From Eubacterium limosum (GTDB taxonomy: Bacteria > Bacillota > Clostridia > Eubacteriales > Eubacteriaceae), in NCBI RefSeq assembly GCF_000807675.2, contig NZ_CP019962.1, positions 372,001 through 436,000 of the forward strand: a stretch of DNA of 64,000 nucleotides, read 5' to 3'. Under the pieces are notes generated by a model. That model was not told where the DNA came from and did no database searches. It saw nothing but the letters and a program-made list of their open reading frames with translations. The position numbers and the translations under genes were made by a program. This document shows, one piece after another, positions 16,316 through 25,914 of this stretch (the stretch's first letter is position 1; the number at the start of each line of letters is the position of its first letter).

Positions 16316-16960
16316 ATGGCCGACCCATCAAACCCAAAACAAGCCCAGAATAACCGGGCCTTTAATGAAATGCTCAAGTCTGCAAAAAAGCGGTTGGAAC
16401 AGCGTCCGCCGGATGACCTTGCCCGCAAAGCAGGCGTTATCTTTGCTCCGAAGGACGCGGTTTTCACGATCCCCAGCCTTGGCCGCACCTATCCCCTCGC
16501 CTATCCCGAATTTGAATGTAAGGGGACCATCGACGAGTGGTTTCACCTTGTCCTGCTCCACTATTTGGATCTGGCGGACGAAACACCGGTTTCCGACGCC
16601 TTTGTTCCCTTTGCCGACCAACAGGAGGGCCTGATCCGCGGCACTAAGTTTGACCACACTGCCGCCCAGGCCCTGCGCGCTTTTCTTACAGGCAGGCGGC
16701 CTGAGCAGGTGAAAGCCGCCCTCCAGAAACTGGACGCGGCCTTTGTTCCGTCAAACGCAGACCTCTGCGCAGTTCTCCCTTTTCTTCCCTGTTACCCCAT
16801 CGCGCTAAAGATCTGGTTTGATGACGATGAGTTTCCACCCGAGGGTAAGCTACTGCTAAGCAAAAGCGCGTCCCACTACCTGACCATCGAGGACGCGGTA
16901 GTGGCAGGTGAGTTCATTTTGAGGGAATTGGAGACTGCGTACCACGTGCTGTACACATGA
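16316..16960 (+). CDS. DUF3786 family protein
   Basis: A 214-residue soluble protein. The C-terminal stretch FLPCYPIALKIWFDDDEFPPEGKL followed by LLSKSASHYLTIEDAVVAGEFIL fits DUF3786, a family of unknown function found in anaerobes including acetogens and methanogens. The N-terminus is basic and helical. GC content and codon use are higher than in the flanking 11-16 kb genes, so it is probably native. GGGGGAA lies before the ATG. It is single, bounded by a terminator-like hairpin at 16963-16995. Confidence 0.7.
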   Translation: MADPSNPKQAQNNRAFNEMLKSAKKRLEQRPPDDLARKAGVIFAPKDAVFTIPSLGRTYPLAYPEFECKGTIDEWFHLVLLHYLDLADETPVSDAFVPFADQQEGLIRGTKFDHTAAQALRAFLTGRRPEQVKAALQKLDAAFVPSNADLCAVLPFLPCYPIALKIWFDDDEFPPEGKLLLSKSASHYLTIEDAVVAGEFILRELETAYHVLYT

Positions 16961-16962
16961 AT

Positions 16963-16995
16963 ATATTTTAGAAAGCCCCTCCTTTTCTAAAATAT
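16963..16995. terminator. Bidirectional terminator between DUF3786 and GPH genes
   Basis: ATATTTTAGAAA and TTTTCTAAAATAT flank an 8-base C-rich loop; usable by the convergent genes on both sides. Confidence 0.7.
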
Positions 16996-17017
16996 TATAC
17001 ATGGTTTCAAAAATTAT

Positions 17018-18316
17018 TTATTTTGTCAATTTATAACAAAAGCGAAGCAAGAAAAAACCTAGTAATGGAAATAGCATTGGAAATATGGAATAGGCATTAA
17101 TAATAGCCAATTTTACGGCCTCGTTTGCTTCCCCCGCTACATACCCGGATAACATTAGTGTGATGGGAATCAGTAGACTTTTTATAATATTGGCAATTTT
17201 TACTGTCATATTTGAAAACCCCATAACCAGAGAGTTCATATCTTTTCCGGTATTGTTTTTTATATAGGTAACATTGTCCATATAAAGGCTTAACTCAAAG
17301 GGCTGTGTGGTTCCCGTCAGGCCATGAAAAATGATATTGGCACCCATAAATAAAAAAGGACTCCATGTACAAAACCGGGTACCGAAAATAAAAATCGCAA
17401 TAATCGGATAAACGAACAAAAGTATCTTTCTCGGTGATTGTATCTTTGAACCCGCAATCCGAACAAGCATTGCTCCTCCAAGAGCAGCAACGCCTGTTAA
17501 AAGCATATGAAGCGCGGTTAGCTGAGGTTGCTGAAATACATATTTATAATAGTATACCGCTAAAGCAGGCAGCACGATGGAGGTGACATTGCTGGTCAGA
17601 TCAATTAAAACGATAACAAACAGCTGGGCATTTGTCACCAGGGCGGAAAATACATCCCTTAGCTTAAGTTCTGAATAATCATTTGCCGCCTTCTCCCGCT
17701 TCCCGGCAAGCCAAAAATGAACCCAATTAAAAAGAATATATATAACGCCTCCGCCAGCCATAATCATCGGGTACAGGGCCCGCTCGGAATATTGAACTGC
17801 AAACAGAGTAATCAAAACAGGGGTAACTGTATTTGCCAGCATTCGCCCAAGATTTGAACCGATCATGCGCTGTGAGCTCAGCTGATTTTTTTCTGTCTGA
17901 TTTGTCGCAATGACGTTAATCAAGGAGAGATTTGCAACGAACGTCAAATTATACATACACCTTGCCAGTATGTAGGCAGCTGTAATAACCAGAGCAGTGA
18001 TAATGATATTATTTCCAAAAGATATGAAGTGTATCACAAAAAATACCGCGGCGATAACGGGACAGACCAGCAAATAAGACCGAAGCCTTCCCCAACGCCC
18101 CTCTGGAAGCATCAGTATAAGAGTCCCGGCTGTGGACGCAAGAATAAAATCACTGGCACTCATAACAAACATCGCGACTGACGTAATGCTTAGCGGAATC
18201 AAGGCAACATCTGTCATAAAAAAAGAAAGATAGGTTCCTGAGATGAAGGCAACTAAGCCTTCTCCTACATCTGCTATACCCCATAACATATATTTTTTTC
18301 CAAGCTTTTTTTTCAT
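17018..18316 (-). CDS. GPH/MelB-type sugar:cation symporter family transporter (MFS)
   Basis: A 432-residue membrane protein of the glycoside-pentoside-hexuronide class. It has about 12 helices, an N-terminal GIADVGEGLVAFISGTYLSFFMTDVA segment and the long loop after helix 6 typical of the class. The ATG at 18316 is preferred over one 5 codons earlier because GAGGTT lies at the right distance. It follows the fused UroD-like gene in an operon with a second GPH gene. The substrate is unknown; the neighbourhood suggests a glycosylated or methylated compound. Confidence 0.8.
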   Translation of the reverse strand: MKKKLGKKYMLWGIADVGEGLVAFISGTYLSFFMTDVALIPLSITSVAMFVMSASDFILASTAGTLILMLPEGRWGRLRSYLLVCPVIAAVFFVIHFISFGNNIIITALVITAAYILARCMYNLTFVANLSLINVIATNQTEKNQLSSQRMIGSNLGRMLANTVTPVLITLFAVQYSERALYPMIMAGGGVIYILFNWVHFWLAGKREKAANDYSELKLRDVFSALVTNAQLFVIVLIDLTSNVTSIVLPALAVYYYKYVFQQPQLTALHMLLTGVAALGGAMLVRIAGSKIQSPRKILLFVYPIIAIFIFGTRFCTWSPFLFMGANIIFHGLTGTTQPFELSLYMDNVTYIKNNTGKDMNSLVMGFSNMTVKIANIIKSLLIPITLMLSGYVAGEANEAVKLAIINAYSIFPMLFPLLGFFLLRFCYKLTK

Positions 18317-18436
18317 ATTTTGTAACCTCATTATCCTTTAATCGCCAGAAGGCTTTCAAATTTTTAAACCTGCATGGAATATGAGAGACTGATCAGCCTA
18401 GCCTTTCAGCCCCTCATTTAAAAATCATTTCTTAAT

Positions 18437-19837
18437 TTACTGACATAAGGAGTAAATAAATTTTACGATCATATCTTCTGCTGCCATCACTTCAGCCTTA
18501 GCGCATTCCGGTGTCAGTGGATTTTCCCTGAGATACTCATCCCATGTACGGTAGTATTTGCTTTCAAACGGTGCCTCTGGTGAGTGCGTGTAGTCATTGC
18601 GGTTAAAGTCCTGACCTGCCTTTTCTCCAGCATTAGGATAACGGCCGTATTCATATACAGTTTGACAAACAGCTTCCAAATTCTCAAGGCAGATATCTCC
18701 AAAGGTTAGTGGGTTTTTATCAAACTGGAAGATGAATTTTCCTCCTGGCATCATAATATCTAAAAACTCTTTTGTTTTATCAATACATTGTTGCTTCGTC
18801 GCTGTCCTTAAAATGCTCAATGGGAATCCCCCTGTGAGAATATGCTTTCTCCCGAGCTTATCTTTGATTAACTGTGGATCTGCATGTTCAAATTGAAGAA
18901 CCGTATTGGTCGGAAGATCCTGAAGGTAGTCTAAATAGCGCATCCAGTCATGTTCACAAAATGCGTGTGAATGGATACCCAAGGAAGCATAGTCCGTCAC
19001 CTGACGATAAAAAGTAGGCCACCACAAACGTTTGAAATCTTTTTCTTTAAGATATGTTGCCAAATGAAGCGGAAAAAAGACGTGCATTTCATCCGTGATT
19101 TTTGACGGCAGACCCACCTTGTAGTTTAAAGGGTATACACTGTTCACTGCCGCCTCCACCTTATCCGGTCTGCGGCGAATATCCATTGCCATGCCCGACA
19201 AACTCCTCAGACAATCGGTCAAAATATCTGCTGCGGCATAACATCCAGCACGTTGAACAACGTATCCGCCATGTTTTTTTCTGATCTTCTCACCTAAAGC
19301 TTTGTTTTTGGCCATATTTTGAGCTTTTGCCTCCATTCCCTGGGCGATCGTAAACATTGCTCTGACTGGCTCCTTTTTAAAATCAAGTCCAGTATAATTT
19401 CTTGGCAAAATTCTTTCGATAATGCAGTCATAAGCATTTTCAATGAACGCGTCATAATCTTCGGGTAACATTCCAACATGGTTTGGATGCTGCATCAGAC
19501 CGGTTGAACTGATTTTCATACATTTTGATCCCGCTGCCTGATAAAAGGATGGGACGAGATGCCCGCCGGCAAAGATCGACACATCTGTCGGAATTCTGTC
19601 GGCCAGCTCCATTGCGGCGTCTTCGAGAATCGACGGATTCCACAACGCTTCTCCTCCTGGAACACCAGCATATCCGGCCACAACATTTGTGTTTAATGAA
19701 ACATTTATAGGAACTCTCTCAGGTATTATATTGGTATAAACATCTCGGAAAACTTGTTGTTTTTGTTGAGCATGCCATTGATTTTCGTTTGCATCTTCAA
19801 GGATATTTGTTGTTTTTATTGAATTGACTTTTTCCAT
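18437..19837 (-). CDS. UroD-like protein 2 with fused small-partner domain
   Basis: A 466-residue protein about 80 residues longer than its paralogues. Residues about 30-402 form the UroD-like domain: MQHPNH (115-120), MHVFFPLHLATYL (251-263), FCEHDW (293-298) and MMPGGKFIFQFDK (362-374). After a polar linker (about 403-426), residues 427-466 (KYYRTWDEYLREN to AAEDMIVKFIYSLCQ) match the free small proteins found after the other four UroD-like genes. The fusion implies that the two parts act as one complex. It also has a 25-residue N-terminal extension. It lies between two GPH transporters on the same strand. Substrate unknown. Confidence 0.85.
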   Translation of the reverse strand: MEKVNSIKTTNILEDANENQWHAQQKQQVFRDVYTNIIPERVPINVSLNTNVVAGYAGVPGGEALWNPSILEDAAMELADRIPTDVSIFAGGHLVPSFYQAAGSKCMKISSTGLMQHPNHVGMLPEDYDAFIENAYDCIIERILPRNYTGLDFKKEPVRAMFTIAQGMEAKAQNMAKNKALGEKIRKKHGGYVVQRAGCYAAADILTDCLRSLSGMAMDIRRRPDKVEAAVNSVYPLNYKVGLPSKITDEMHVFFPLHLATYLKEKDFKRLWWPTFYRQVTDYASLGIHSHAFCEHDWMRYLDYLQDLPTNTVLQFEHADPQLIKDKLGRKHILTGGFPLSILRTATKQQCIDKTKEFLDIMMPGGKFIFQFDKNPLTFGDICLENLEAVCQTVYEYGRYPNAGEKAGQDFNRNDYTHSPEAPFESKYYRTWDEYLRENPLTPECAKAEVMAAEDMIVKFIYSLCQ

Positions 19838-19869
19838 TTTTATTGTTCCTCTTCTTAATTCTCTAAATT

Positions 19870-21285
19870 TTATGATGCTGCTTCCTGCATATCCCGTTCT
19901 TTAATTTCCTTACGGTACTGTTCTGCTTTTTTGTCATTTATTGGGTTTAAAAATAATACGAGCAGTGCAATCACTAACGCAAGAATCAGCGGAAACAATG
20001 TATTCAAATTGTAAAGGACACTCTGTACAGCTGCTGGAACCGCTGCGCCACCAGCCAGGGCCTTTGAGTTAAATCCCGCTGCTGCAAGTAAGCTTGTTCT
20101 TATCGTGATAGAAGCGACATTTCCTGCACGAATCGAGATTGAATAGGTAGACATGGTCAGGCCATAATCTTTATTTCCGGTTTTCCAGACATTATAATCT
20201 GTCGCCTGTCCAAACAGCGGCAAAATAAAACCGTCTGAAATCCCATTAAAGAAGCTTGCCGCGGATAAAATCGCAATGGTTCCGACTGTATTTTCCGGTG
20301 ACACAATCAATAAGCTCACAGCATAAAGACCTGCCTGAACAAACATAGTAAACACGTAACTTCTTTTTGTGTCCTTAAAGATCTTTAAAATCGTCGGCAT
20401 CAATGCAGCTCCAATAATAGCTGCTAAACTGAAAGCAACGTTAAAAATGGATAGCATTTCAAAATTGTTCATGTAATAACGCCAAAAGTAGGCTGCGCCG
20501 GTAATATGGAAAAAGAAAAACACTTTACTGCATGTCATCGCCAGGAAGGTAACCAGCAATGCACGGTTTGTAAGGATTCCTTTGAATGTTTTAAGGATCG
20601 GTGTCTTTTTCTTTCTTTGAAGTGTTTTTGTCTGTGCTTCGCGCTCGATTTCAGAATTTTTTGTGAGAACCGAAGCGATAACAAAGATTACAATGGCCAC
20701 AGCCGCCAAAATCACAGCGATCATGGCCCAGGCATTCATTTCTGGCATAAATGTAATGAAATAGGTCAGCATTACCGGGAAAACCCATCCAACCACAATT
20801 TTCATACCATCTCTGCAAATTTTCACTACCATTGCCAAAAACGAACGCGTTTTTTCTGTTTTTGCCACATACATATAAATGGTAAGACCTAATGTACTTA
20901 AAGCTGAAGACATAAAGGCCGCTAAAGCAATAAAAATCGCGGCTGGAATGACAAGCTTTGAAGGATCCTCAAATATAACGGGCATACCAAATACAATGAT
21001 ATATAAAATTCCTGTACCAGCTCCGGCAATCAAAAACCATGGCCAGAACTTTCCTTTCTTAAATGAAAACCGATCATATACAGTTCCCATAATCGGGCTC
21101 CCAAACCATTGAATCGCCGACTGTATCGTTTCCAAAATGCCAGCAACAACAACTGGAAACTGGTAGACCGAAGTCATCAGCATTGAAATATACGTTGTGA
21201 AATAGGCTTTAAATACTCCGCCACCTAATTCAGATAACGGATAGATTGACAATTCGCGCTTATCTTGTTTCTTTTCTTCTGTCAT
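19870..21285 (-). CDS. GPH-type MFS transporter
   Basis: A 471-residue membrane protein with an N-terminal LSELGGGVFKAYFTTYISMLMTSVYQFPV segment and 11-12 helices, in line with the GPH symporters. The cytosolic loop of about 30 residues after the sixth helix is rich in Lys (KTLQRKKKTPILKTFKG). The ATG at 21285 is chosen because GGAGGAAAGG lies just before it; the frame is open 5 codons further. First gene of an operon with the fused UroD-like gene and a second GPH gene. Confidence 0.8.
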   Translation of the reverse strand: MTEEKKQDKRELSIYPLSELGGGVFKAYFTTYISMLMTSVYQFPVVVAGILETIQSAIQWFGSPIMGTVYDRFSFKKGKFWPWFLIAGAGTGILYIIVFGMPVIFEDPSKLVIPAAIFIALAAFMSSALSTLGLTIYMYVAKTEKTRSFLAMVVKICRDGMKIVVGWVFPVMLTYFITFMPEMNAWAMIAVILAAVAIVIFVIASVLTKNSEIEREAQTKTLQRKKKTPILKTFKGILTNRALLVTFLAMTCSKVFFFFHITGAAYFWRYYMNNFEMLSIFNVAFSLAAIIGAALMPTILKIFKDTKRSYVFTMFVQAGLYAVSLLIVSPENTVGTIAILSAASFFNGISDGFILPLFGQATDYNVWKTGNKDYGLTMSTYSISIRAGNVASITIRTSLLAAAGFNSKALAGGAAVPAAVQSVLYNLNTLFPLILALVIALLVLFLNPINDKKAEQYRKEIKERDMQEAAS

Positions 21286-21655
21286 TTCCCTTTCCTCCAT
21301 ACTAATTTTCCCTTTAAAATCGTAAATTTCCCCTTCTTTTATTTTTAAATCATCTTTAGCGTATTAATACAAACAACAGCTAAGTGGGTGCTCTTGCTTT
21401 AATTGCTTTAATTTATTTAAATATTTAAATATTTTTATTATTATTACTATTCAAACAAATCAAAATGGTATTTTTATTAAAATTTAAAAGACTTTTCTCT
21501 CCTCTATAAAAAGCCACTACCTTTCATTACATTTTGGCCAAATAATGTTTTTCTTTATATTGGTATGATATATTATTTTTACGATAATGGCAAAGTGCTA
21601 AATGGAATCATTTATTCGATATCGGCATAGCGAAAAGTACAGTTTAGTAATTTAC
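21286..21655. other. AT-rich gene-free stretch with palindrome
   Basis: A very AT-rich gap of about 370 bases between LysR and the GPH operon. It should hold the operon promoter. A TTTGGCCAAA palindrome (21533-21542) is the only clear regulatory-like element I see. Confidence 0.5.
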
Positions 21656-21692
21656 AAAAAAAAATCTCTTTTCCAGTAGGAAAAAGAGATTT
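21656..21692 (-). terminator. Terminator of the LysR gene
   Basis: AATCTCTTTTTCC, TACT loop, GGAAAAGAGATT and a T run on the minus strand, 11 bases past the LysR stop. Confidence 0.85.
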
Positions 21693-21703
21693 TACAAACA
21701 TTT

Positions 21704-22636
21704 TTATTTAAACCGTATTTTACTAAAGTAATTAGTGGCGTATTTCACAAAATCTTTTACAATTGACTTTTTATTATTTTCATTCCAGCAGAGCAAAAGC
21801 CCGCCTTTCATATCTGTGACTTCCCGAAACACAAAACCAGTGTCGCCAACAATCCGCGAATAGCTTTCAACAAAAAACACTTCATTATTTGTCCTTATAT
21901 TCATTGGTAAGCTCATATGATTTTGCGTGGTAAATGTCACATTCGGAGTAAAACCTGCCTTTAAGCAGCACTCCTCGATCATTGAATAATAGTCGGAAAA
22001 GAGATGTGGTGAAGGTAAGATAAAATTCTGTTTTGCAAGATCGTGCATTGTCAGCGATGTCTTAGATGCGAGAACATTTGAAGGAAGCATACCTGCCAGC
22101 CAATTACAGTTTAAAATAACTTTACTGACCAAAGGAGGACTTTTAAATAAATTTTCACGAAATATCGGTACCATCGCAATGTCAATACTTCCATCAAGGA
22201 GTCCTGATGCCTGAAACGAAATATTCATTAATTCAAAACGAAATATTCTATTCGGCAGCTTTCCCAGATAAGCCTCTACCAAAGGCTGAATGTAGATTTT
22301 TGTGTCAATTGACGGTATAGAACTGAACAGAATTGTAGGATTGTCATTCTCCTGAATTTCATAGGCATATTGTAATGATCGCTCCATATGCTTCAGTATG
22401 CTTCGCCATTCTTTAAATAACACCTCACCTGCCGGTGTTGGGCGTATTGTTGTATTTTTTCCGCGAACAAATAAATCCAGCCCTAATTGTTCCTCTAACT
22501 GAGATATTTTTTTACTCAATGTAGGCTGTGTAATATGGCAAGCCTCAGCCGCTCGTGTAAAGCTGCCATATTCCTGAATGCTCAGACAAAGCCTTAACTG
22601 AAAAATAGTGATATTATCAAACTCGGTTCCCAGCAC
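21704..22636 (-). CDS. LysR family transcriptional regulator
   Basis: A regulator of about 310 residues. The N-terminal winged helix-turn-helix is clear: IFQLRLCLSIQEYGSFTRAA, then CHITQPTLSKKISQLEEQLG (about residues 8-50). The remainder is the LysR substrate-binding domain with two lobes. A GTG at 22636 is chosen as start since GGGAGGG lies 6 bases before it; an ATG lies 6 codons upstream but covers the ribosome site. It is transcribed towards the GPH/UroD operon and may control it. Co-inducer unknown. Confidence 0.85.
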   Translation of the reverse strand: MLGTEFDNITIFQLRLCLSIQEYGSFTRAAEACHITQPTLSKKISQLEEQLGLDLFVRGKNTTIRPTPAGEVLFKEWRSILKHMERSLQYAYEIQENDNPTILFSSIPSIDTKIYIQPLVEAYLGKLPNRIFRFELMNISFQASGLLDGSIDIAMVPIFRENLFKSPPLVSKVILNCNWLAGMLPSNVLASKTSLTMHDLAKQNFILPSPHLFSDYYSMIEECCLKAGFTPNVTFTTQNHMSLPMNIRTNNEVFFVESYSRIVGDTGFVFREVTDMKGGLLLCWNENNKKSIVKDFVKYATNYFSKIRFK

Positions 22637-22738
22637 AAAATACCCTCCCTTCATTTTTTATAAAACATCAATAATTACCATTAGTGTAACCTTAACCTTT
22701 ATAAATAGCAAGTTCTATTATTTACAAAGCTGTCACAA

Positions 22739-22762
22739 TAAAAAAAGCCGCTCAAAGCGGCT
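22739..22762 (-). terminator. Terminator of the tRNA gene
   Basis: AGCCGCT/AGCGGCT stem, 3-base loop, T run on the minus strand, 16 bases after the tRNA 3' end. Confidence 0.85.
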
Positions 22763-22777
22763 AATCATCGTTATATA

Positions 22778-22854
22778 TGGCGTGCCACGAGGGATTCGAA
22801 CCCCCGACCTTTCGGTTCGTAGCCGAACGCTCTATCCAGCTGAGCTAGTGGCAC
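22778..22854 (-). tRNA. tRNA-Arg (anticodon ACG)
   Basis: A full cloverleaf on the minus strand: acceptor GTGCCAC/GTGGCAC, D stem GCTC/GAGC, anticodon stem TTCGG/CCGAA with loop CTACGAA (anticodon ACG), T stem around TTCGAAT, discriminator G and an encoded CCA. The inosine-modified ACG anticodon would read CGU, CGC and CGA. Its 3' end faces the AT-rich accessory segment, the usual side for integrations, but no second copy of the tRNA end was seen. Confidence 0.97.
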
Positions 22855-22975
22855 GCATTGTGAGCACCTGTCGTGCTTACCTTTCATATTATAACAGCTT
22901 TCCAAAAGATTGCAAGTCTTTTTTGAAAAAAGTTTTAAAAAATTTCAAGCAGCGCGTATTTTGCCGCTAAAATCC

Positions 22976-24595
22976 TTACGGACGTCTTTCGTCCTTTTCC
23001 TCCTGCATTTTCAGCTTGAGGGTGGTGGCCTTGGCGACGGCCTTTACGCGGGTCTCGATATAGCGCTCACGCCAGCCGATTTTTTCCACGATGTCATCAC
23101 AGAATACCTGGACGCTGATGTCTGGGGCGCCCTGTGCCTTTGCGGCGGCGGCGGCCCGGGCTTCGGTCTCCTGCTTCACAAAGTCTACGGCTTCGGCTTT
23201 ATCCTGAAAGCTCCGGCACTGGCCCGCCACATGGGCCACATAGCCGTCGTTCTCCTCGTCGGGGCGCACCAGCGCGGTCACGCGCTCCTCGACAGCGGCC
23301 ATGGCTGCGCCAACAGCGTTGGCGACCTCATAATGCTCTGGTACAATGACCACATACCCGGTTTCTGCCTGAATTTTCTCATACCAGGTTTTGGCCGGCG
23401 CGCCGATGGCGATGATGGGGACCGGATGCGCCTCGTACAGGCTCAGCACCTCTGCCCTGATGGTCTCCAGGATCTGCGCTGCGGCCTCGTCAACATAGGC
23501 GTCGGGGTCTTTATCGGTCTGGGCGTTTACGGCGCCGACGACCAGCTCACGGTCCCAGCCCTCAAAATCTCCGGTGTAGTGCAGCAGGTCGGTGGGGGTC
23601 AGCCCATTGCTTCCGCCGCGGCTGGCTGGCAGGACGCGCCGTCCTGTCAGGGCCGGGTGCCCGTCCACTGCGATGATCTGCGTATCGCCGCCCAGGCCGC
23701 AGGTATTGATCTGGGCGGAGTCGATCTGTGTCTGCCAGTCGCCGACACGGGCGCCGATGGGCGCAAGGGTCAGGGTATTGTCTAAAACAATGCCGCTGTC
23801 GGTCGTGGTGCCGCCCATATCGACAACCACGCCATCGCCGCAGCCTGCCAGGCTCAGCGCGCCGATAATGCTGGCTGCAGGGCCGGACAGAATGGACTCG
23901 ATGGGCTTTTCCCGTATAAAGGAAAGGCTGGCCAGATTGCCGTCGCCTTTCACCATATACACGGGCGCGTCAATGCTCTGATCGGCCAGCGTCACCTCCA
24001 CCGCGCGGATAAAATCCTCGAGGATGGGGATCAGGCTGGCGTTGAGGACGGTGGTGACTGTCCGGTCATGGAAGCCCAGCTGGCTGCTGAGCTCGTGGCC
24101 GCAGACCACTGGCAGGGCGCACTGCTTTTTGATGATATTCTTGACTGCCAGCTCCTGGCTCGCGTTGCGCACGCTCATCATGCCGGACACGGCAAAGGCC
24201 TGCACCTGGGGCGCGATGGCTGCGCAGGCTTCGATGACCTGCGCTGTATCCAGCGGAATGACTTCTTTCCCCTTGATATTGACCTTCCCCTGGACCTGGG
24301 CCCTGTGCGCGTCGGGCAGCTCACCCTTTGGCAGCTCGCCGATGATGATCAGGCCTGTGGGGCGCCCTTCGCCCTCGACGATGGCGTTGGTTGCCAGCGT
24401 AGTGGACAGCACTACCTTTTCGATGGTATCCGCCGGGTTAAGGCCAAGGCCGCGGATACTCTTACCGATACCAACGGCCAGATTGTCTCTGGTGGTCGGT
24501 GATTTTGCTTTTTTCAGCACTTTCTTTGTTTTTTGTTCCAGTAAAACGGCGTCGGTATATGTTCCGCCGGTATCAATTCCTAATACTGTCTGCAT
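22976..24595 (-). CDS. Hydantoinase/oxoprolinase family protein (HyuA-like)
   Basis: A 539-residue ATP-dependent amidase-family protein. It has the two phosphate-binding motifs of the actin-like ATPase fold, IDTGGTYTDAVLL (about residues 6-18) and VVDMGGTTTDSGIVL (about 265-280), and the central STTLATNAIVEG loop. Members open cyclic amides such as hydantoins or 5-oxoproline, or act in related ATP-driven activations. The usual B subunit is missing nearby, so substrate is open. It is convergent with nothing and stands alone; GGAAGG precedes the ATG. Confidence 0.85.
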   Translation of the reverse strand: MQTVLGIDTGGTYTDAVLLEQKTKKVLKKAKSPTTRDNLAVGIGKSIRGLGLNPADTIEKVVLSTTLATNAIVEGEGRPTGLIIIGELPKGELPDAHRAQVQGKVNIKGKEVIPLDTAQVIEACAAIAPQVQAFAVSGMMSVRNASQELAVKNIIKKQCALPVVCGHELSSQLGFHDRTVTTVLNASLIPILEDFIRAVEVTLADQSIDAPVYMVKGDGNLASLSFIREKPIESILSGPAASIIGALSLAGCGDGVVVDMGGTTTDSGIVLDNTLTLAPIGARVGDWQTQIDSAQINTCGLGGDTQIIAVDGHPALTGRRVLPASRGGSNGLTPTDLLHYTGDFEGWDRELVVGAVNAQTDKDPDAYVDEAAAQILETIRAEVLSLYEAHPVPIIAIGAPAKTWYEKIQAETGYVVIVPEHYEVANAVGAAMAAVEERVTALVRPDEENDGYVAHVAGQCRSFQDKAEAVDFVKQETEARAAAAAKAQGAPDISVQVFCDDIVEKIGWRERYIETRVKAVAKATTLKLKMQEEKDERRP

Positions 24596-24773
24596 CGAAA
24601 TTTCCTTCCTGTCTTAAAACCTGTCTGTGATGAACCCATTATAACAAATATTCGCCTGGAAGTCTCTCCTGTTTTGCGTTCTTTCCACGCAGCCGGGTCT
24701 GCTTTTACCAGTGGCCTCTGGTCCTTTTCTGTGTTAAAATGATCTAAAACAAAACGAAAAGCAAGGAGTGCCT

Positions 24774-25811
24774 ATGTATCCCACCATCCAAAATATTTTT
24801 CTGCTGCAAACCGGCGGCACCATCGGCAGCGCCATTCATGACGGCTGCATTGACGTAGACCCTGAAAAGGGCGACGCCCTGATCCAGACTTACCTGAAAA
24901 GTGCGTCCCGGCTGGTCGATTTCGAGGTCAGCCGCCCATTTACCATTCTGAGCGAAAACCTGGTGCCGGCCCACTGGTCCCAGATCATCGACGCCCTGAA
25001 AACCGTCGATTTTGACCGGTACAAAGGCATTATCGTAACACACGGCTCCGATACCCTGCCCTACACGGCGGCGGCTTTAAGCTACTTTTTTAGCACCACA
25101 CCCATTCCCATTGTGCTGGTCTGCTCAAACCATCCCCTGGGCCATCCTGAGAGCAACGCGCTGCCCAATTTCAGCGGCGCGGTGGATTTTATCCTGAACA
25201 CCGCCCTGCCGGGCATTTTTACCGTCTATGAGAACAAAGACGGCAAAACGCAGATCCATCTGGGGACGCGGCTTCTGGAGGCGGACTGGATCAACGACAA
25301 TTTTCTAAGCTTTGGCGGATGCCCCTTTGCTGTCAATGACCGTCACTGTCTGTCTCACGGAAACGCGCGTCTTAGCCCATCCATCGACGCCTTAAAGGAC
25401 CGCGCGCACCACACCAGCTGGGCAGCCACGCCCGTGTTCACCGAGAAGGTGCTGGCCCTGCGCGCTTACCCGGGTATGGACTACCGCTATATCGATCTGG
25501 GCACCACGCCGCCGGCTGCGGTTCTCCACGCCCTCTACCACTCAGCCACTGGCAATGCTGAGGGCACTGACGGCGCTTCTCTGGCGGATTTCATCGCCAG
25601 CCATCCGTCGGTCGACCACTACCTGATCTCTTTTAAAAACGCCCAGGGCGACCTCTACGCCACCGGCCACGACCTGATCGGGCAGGGCGGCATTCCGCTG
25701 GAAAACATTTCCTTTGAGGCTGCGGTCACCAAGCTTTATTTTGCCTATAACCAGAAAGAAACCGATCCAGTGGCCTATATACGCACTGAACGGTTCTTTG
25801 AGTTTGTGTAA
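24774..25811 (+). CDS. L-asparaginase
   Basis: An asparaginase of about 345 residues that hydrolyses asparagine to aspartate and ammonia. Both catalytic threonine motifs are seen: LQTGGTIGSA near residue 12 and IIVTHGSDTLPYTAAALSYF near residue 86. No signal peptide, so cytosolic (type I-like). The ATG at 24774 is chosen because GGAG lies 5 bases before it; a GTG 2 codons earlier overlaps that site. Not in an operon with its neighbours. Confidence 0.85.
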   Translation: MYPTIQNIFLLQTGGTIGSAIHDGCIDVDPEKGDALIQTYLKSASRLVDFEVSRPFTILSENLVPAHWSQIIDALKTVDFDRYKGIIVTHGSDTLPYTAAALSYFFSTTPIPIVLVCSNHPLGHPESNALPNFSGAVDFILNTALPGIFTVYENKDGKTQIHLGTRLLEADWINDNFLSFGGCPFAVNDRHCLSHGNARLSPSIDALKDRAHHTSWAATPVFTEKVLALRAYPGMDYRYIDLGTTPPAAVLHALYHSATGNAEGTDGASLADFIASHPSVDHYLISFKNAQGDLYATGHDLIGQGGIPLENISFEAAVTKLYFAYNQKETDPVAYIRTERFFEFV

Positions 25812-25914
25812 ATTAAAATAATTCGTATTTAGCAAAAATTTGCATTTATCTTTTCTGTTTTTCGTTATAAAATAAGGATATATATTAAGGTAACGAATCT
25901 AGGAGGTAATATAA

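Noticed and set aside
22778-22854. tRNA-Arg as a proven attachment site of an island
   Set aside because: No integrase gene and no direct repeat of the tRNA 3' end were seen in the window, so only a weak suggestion is given in the findings.
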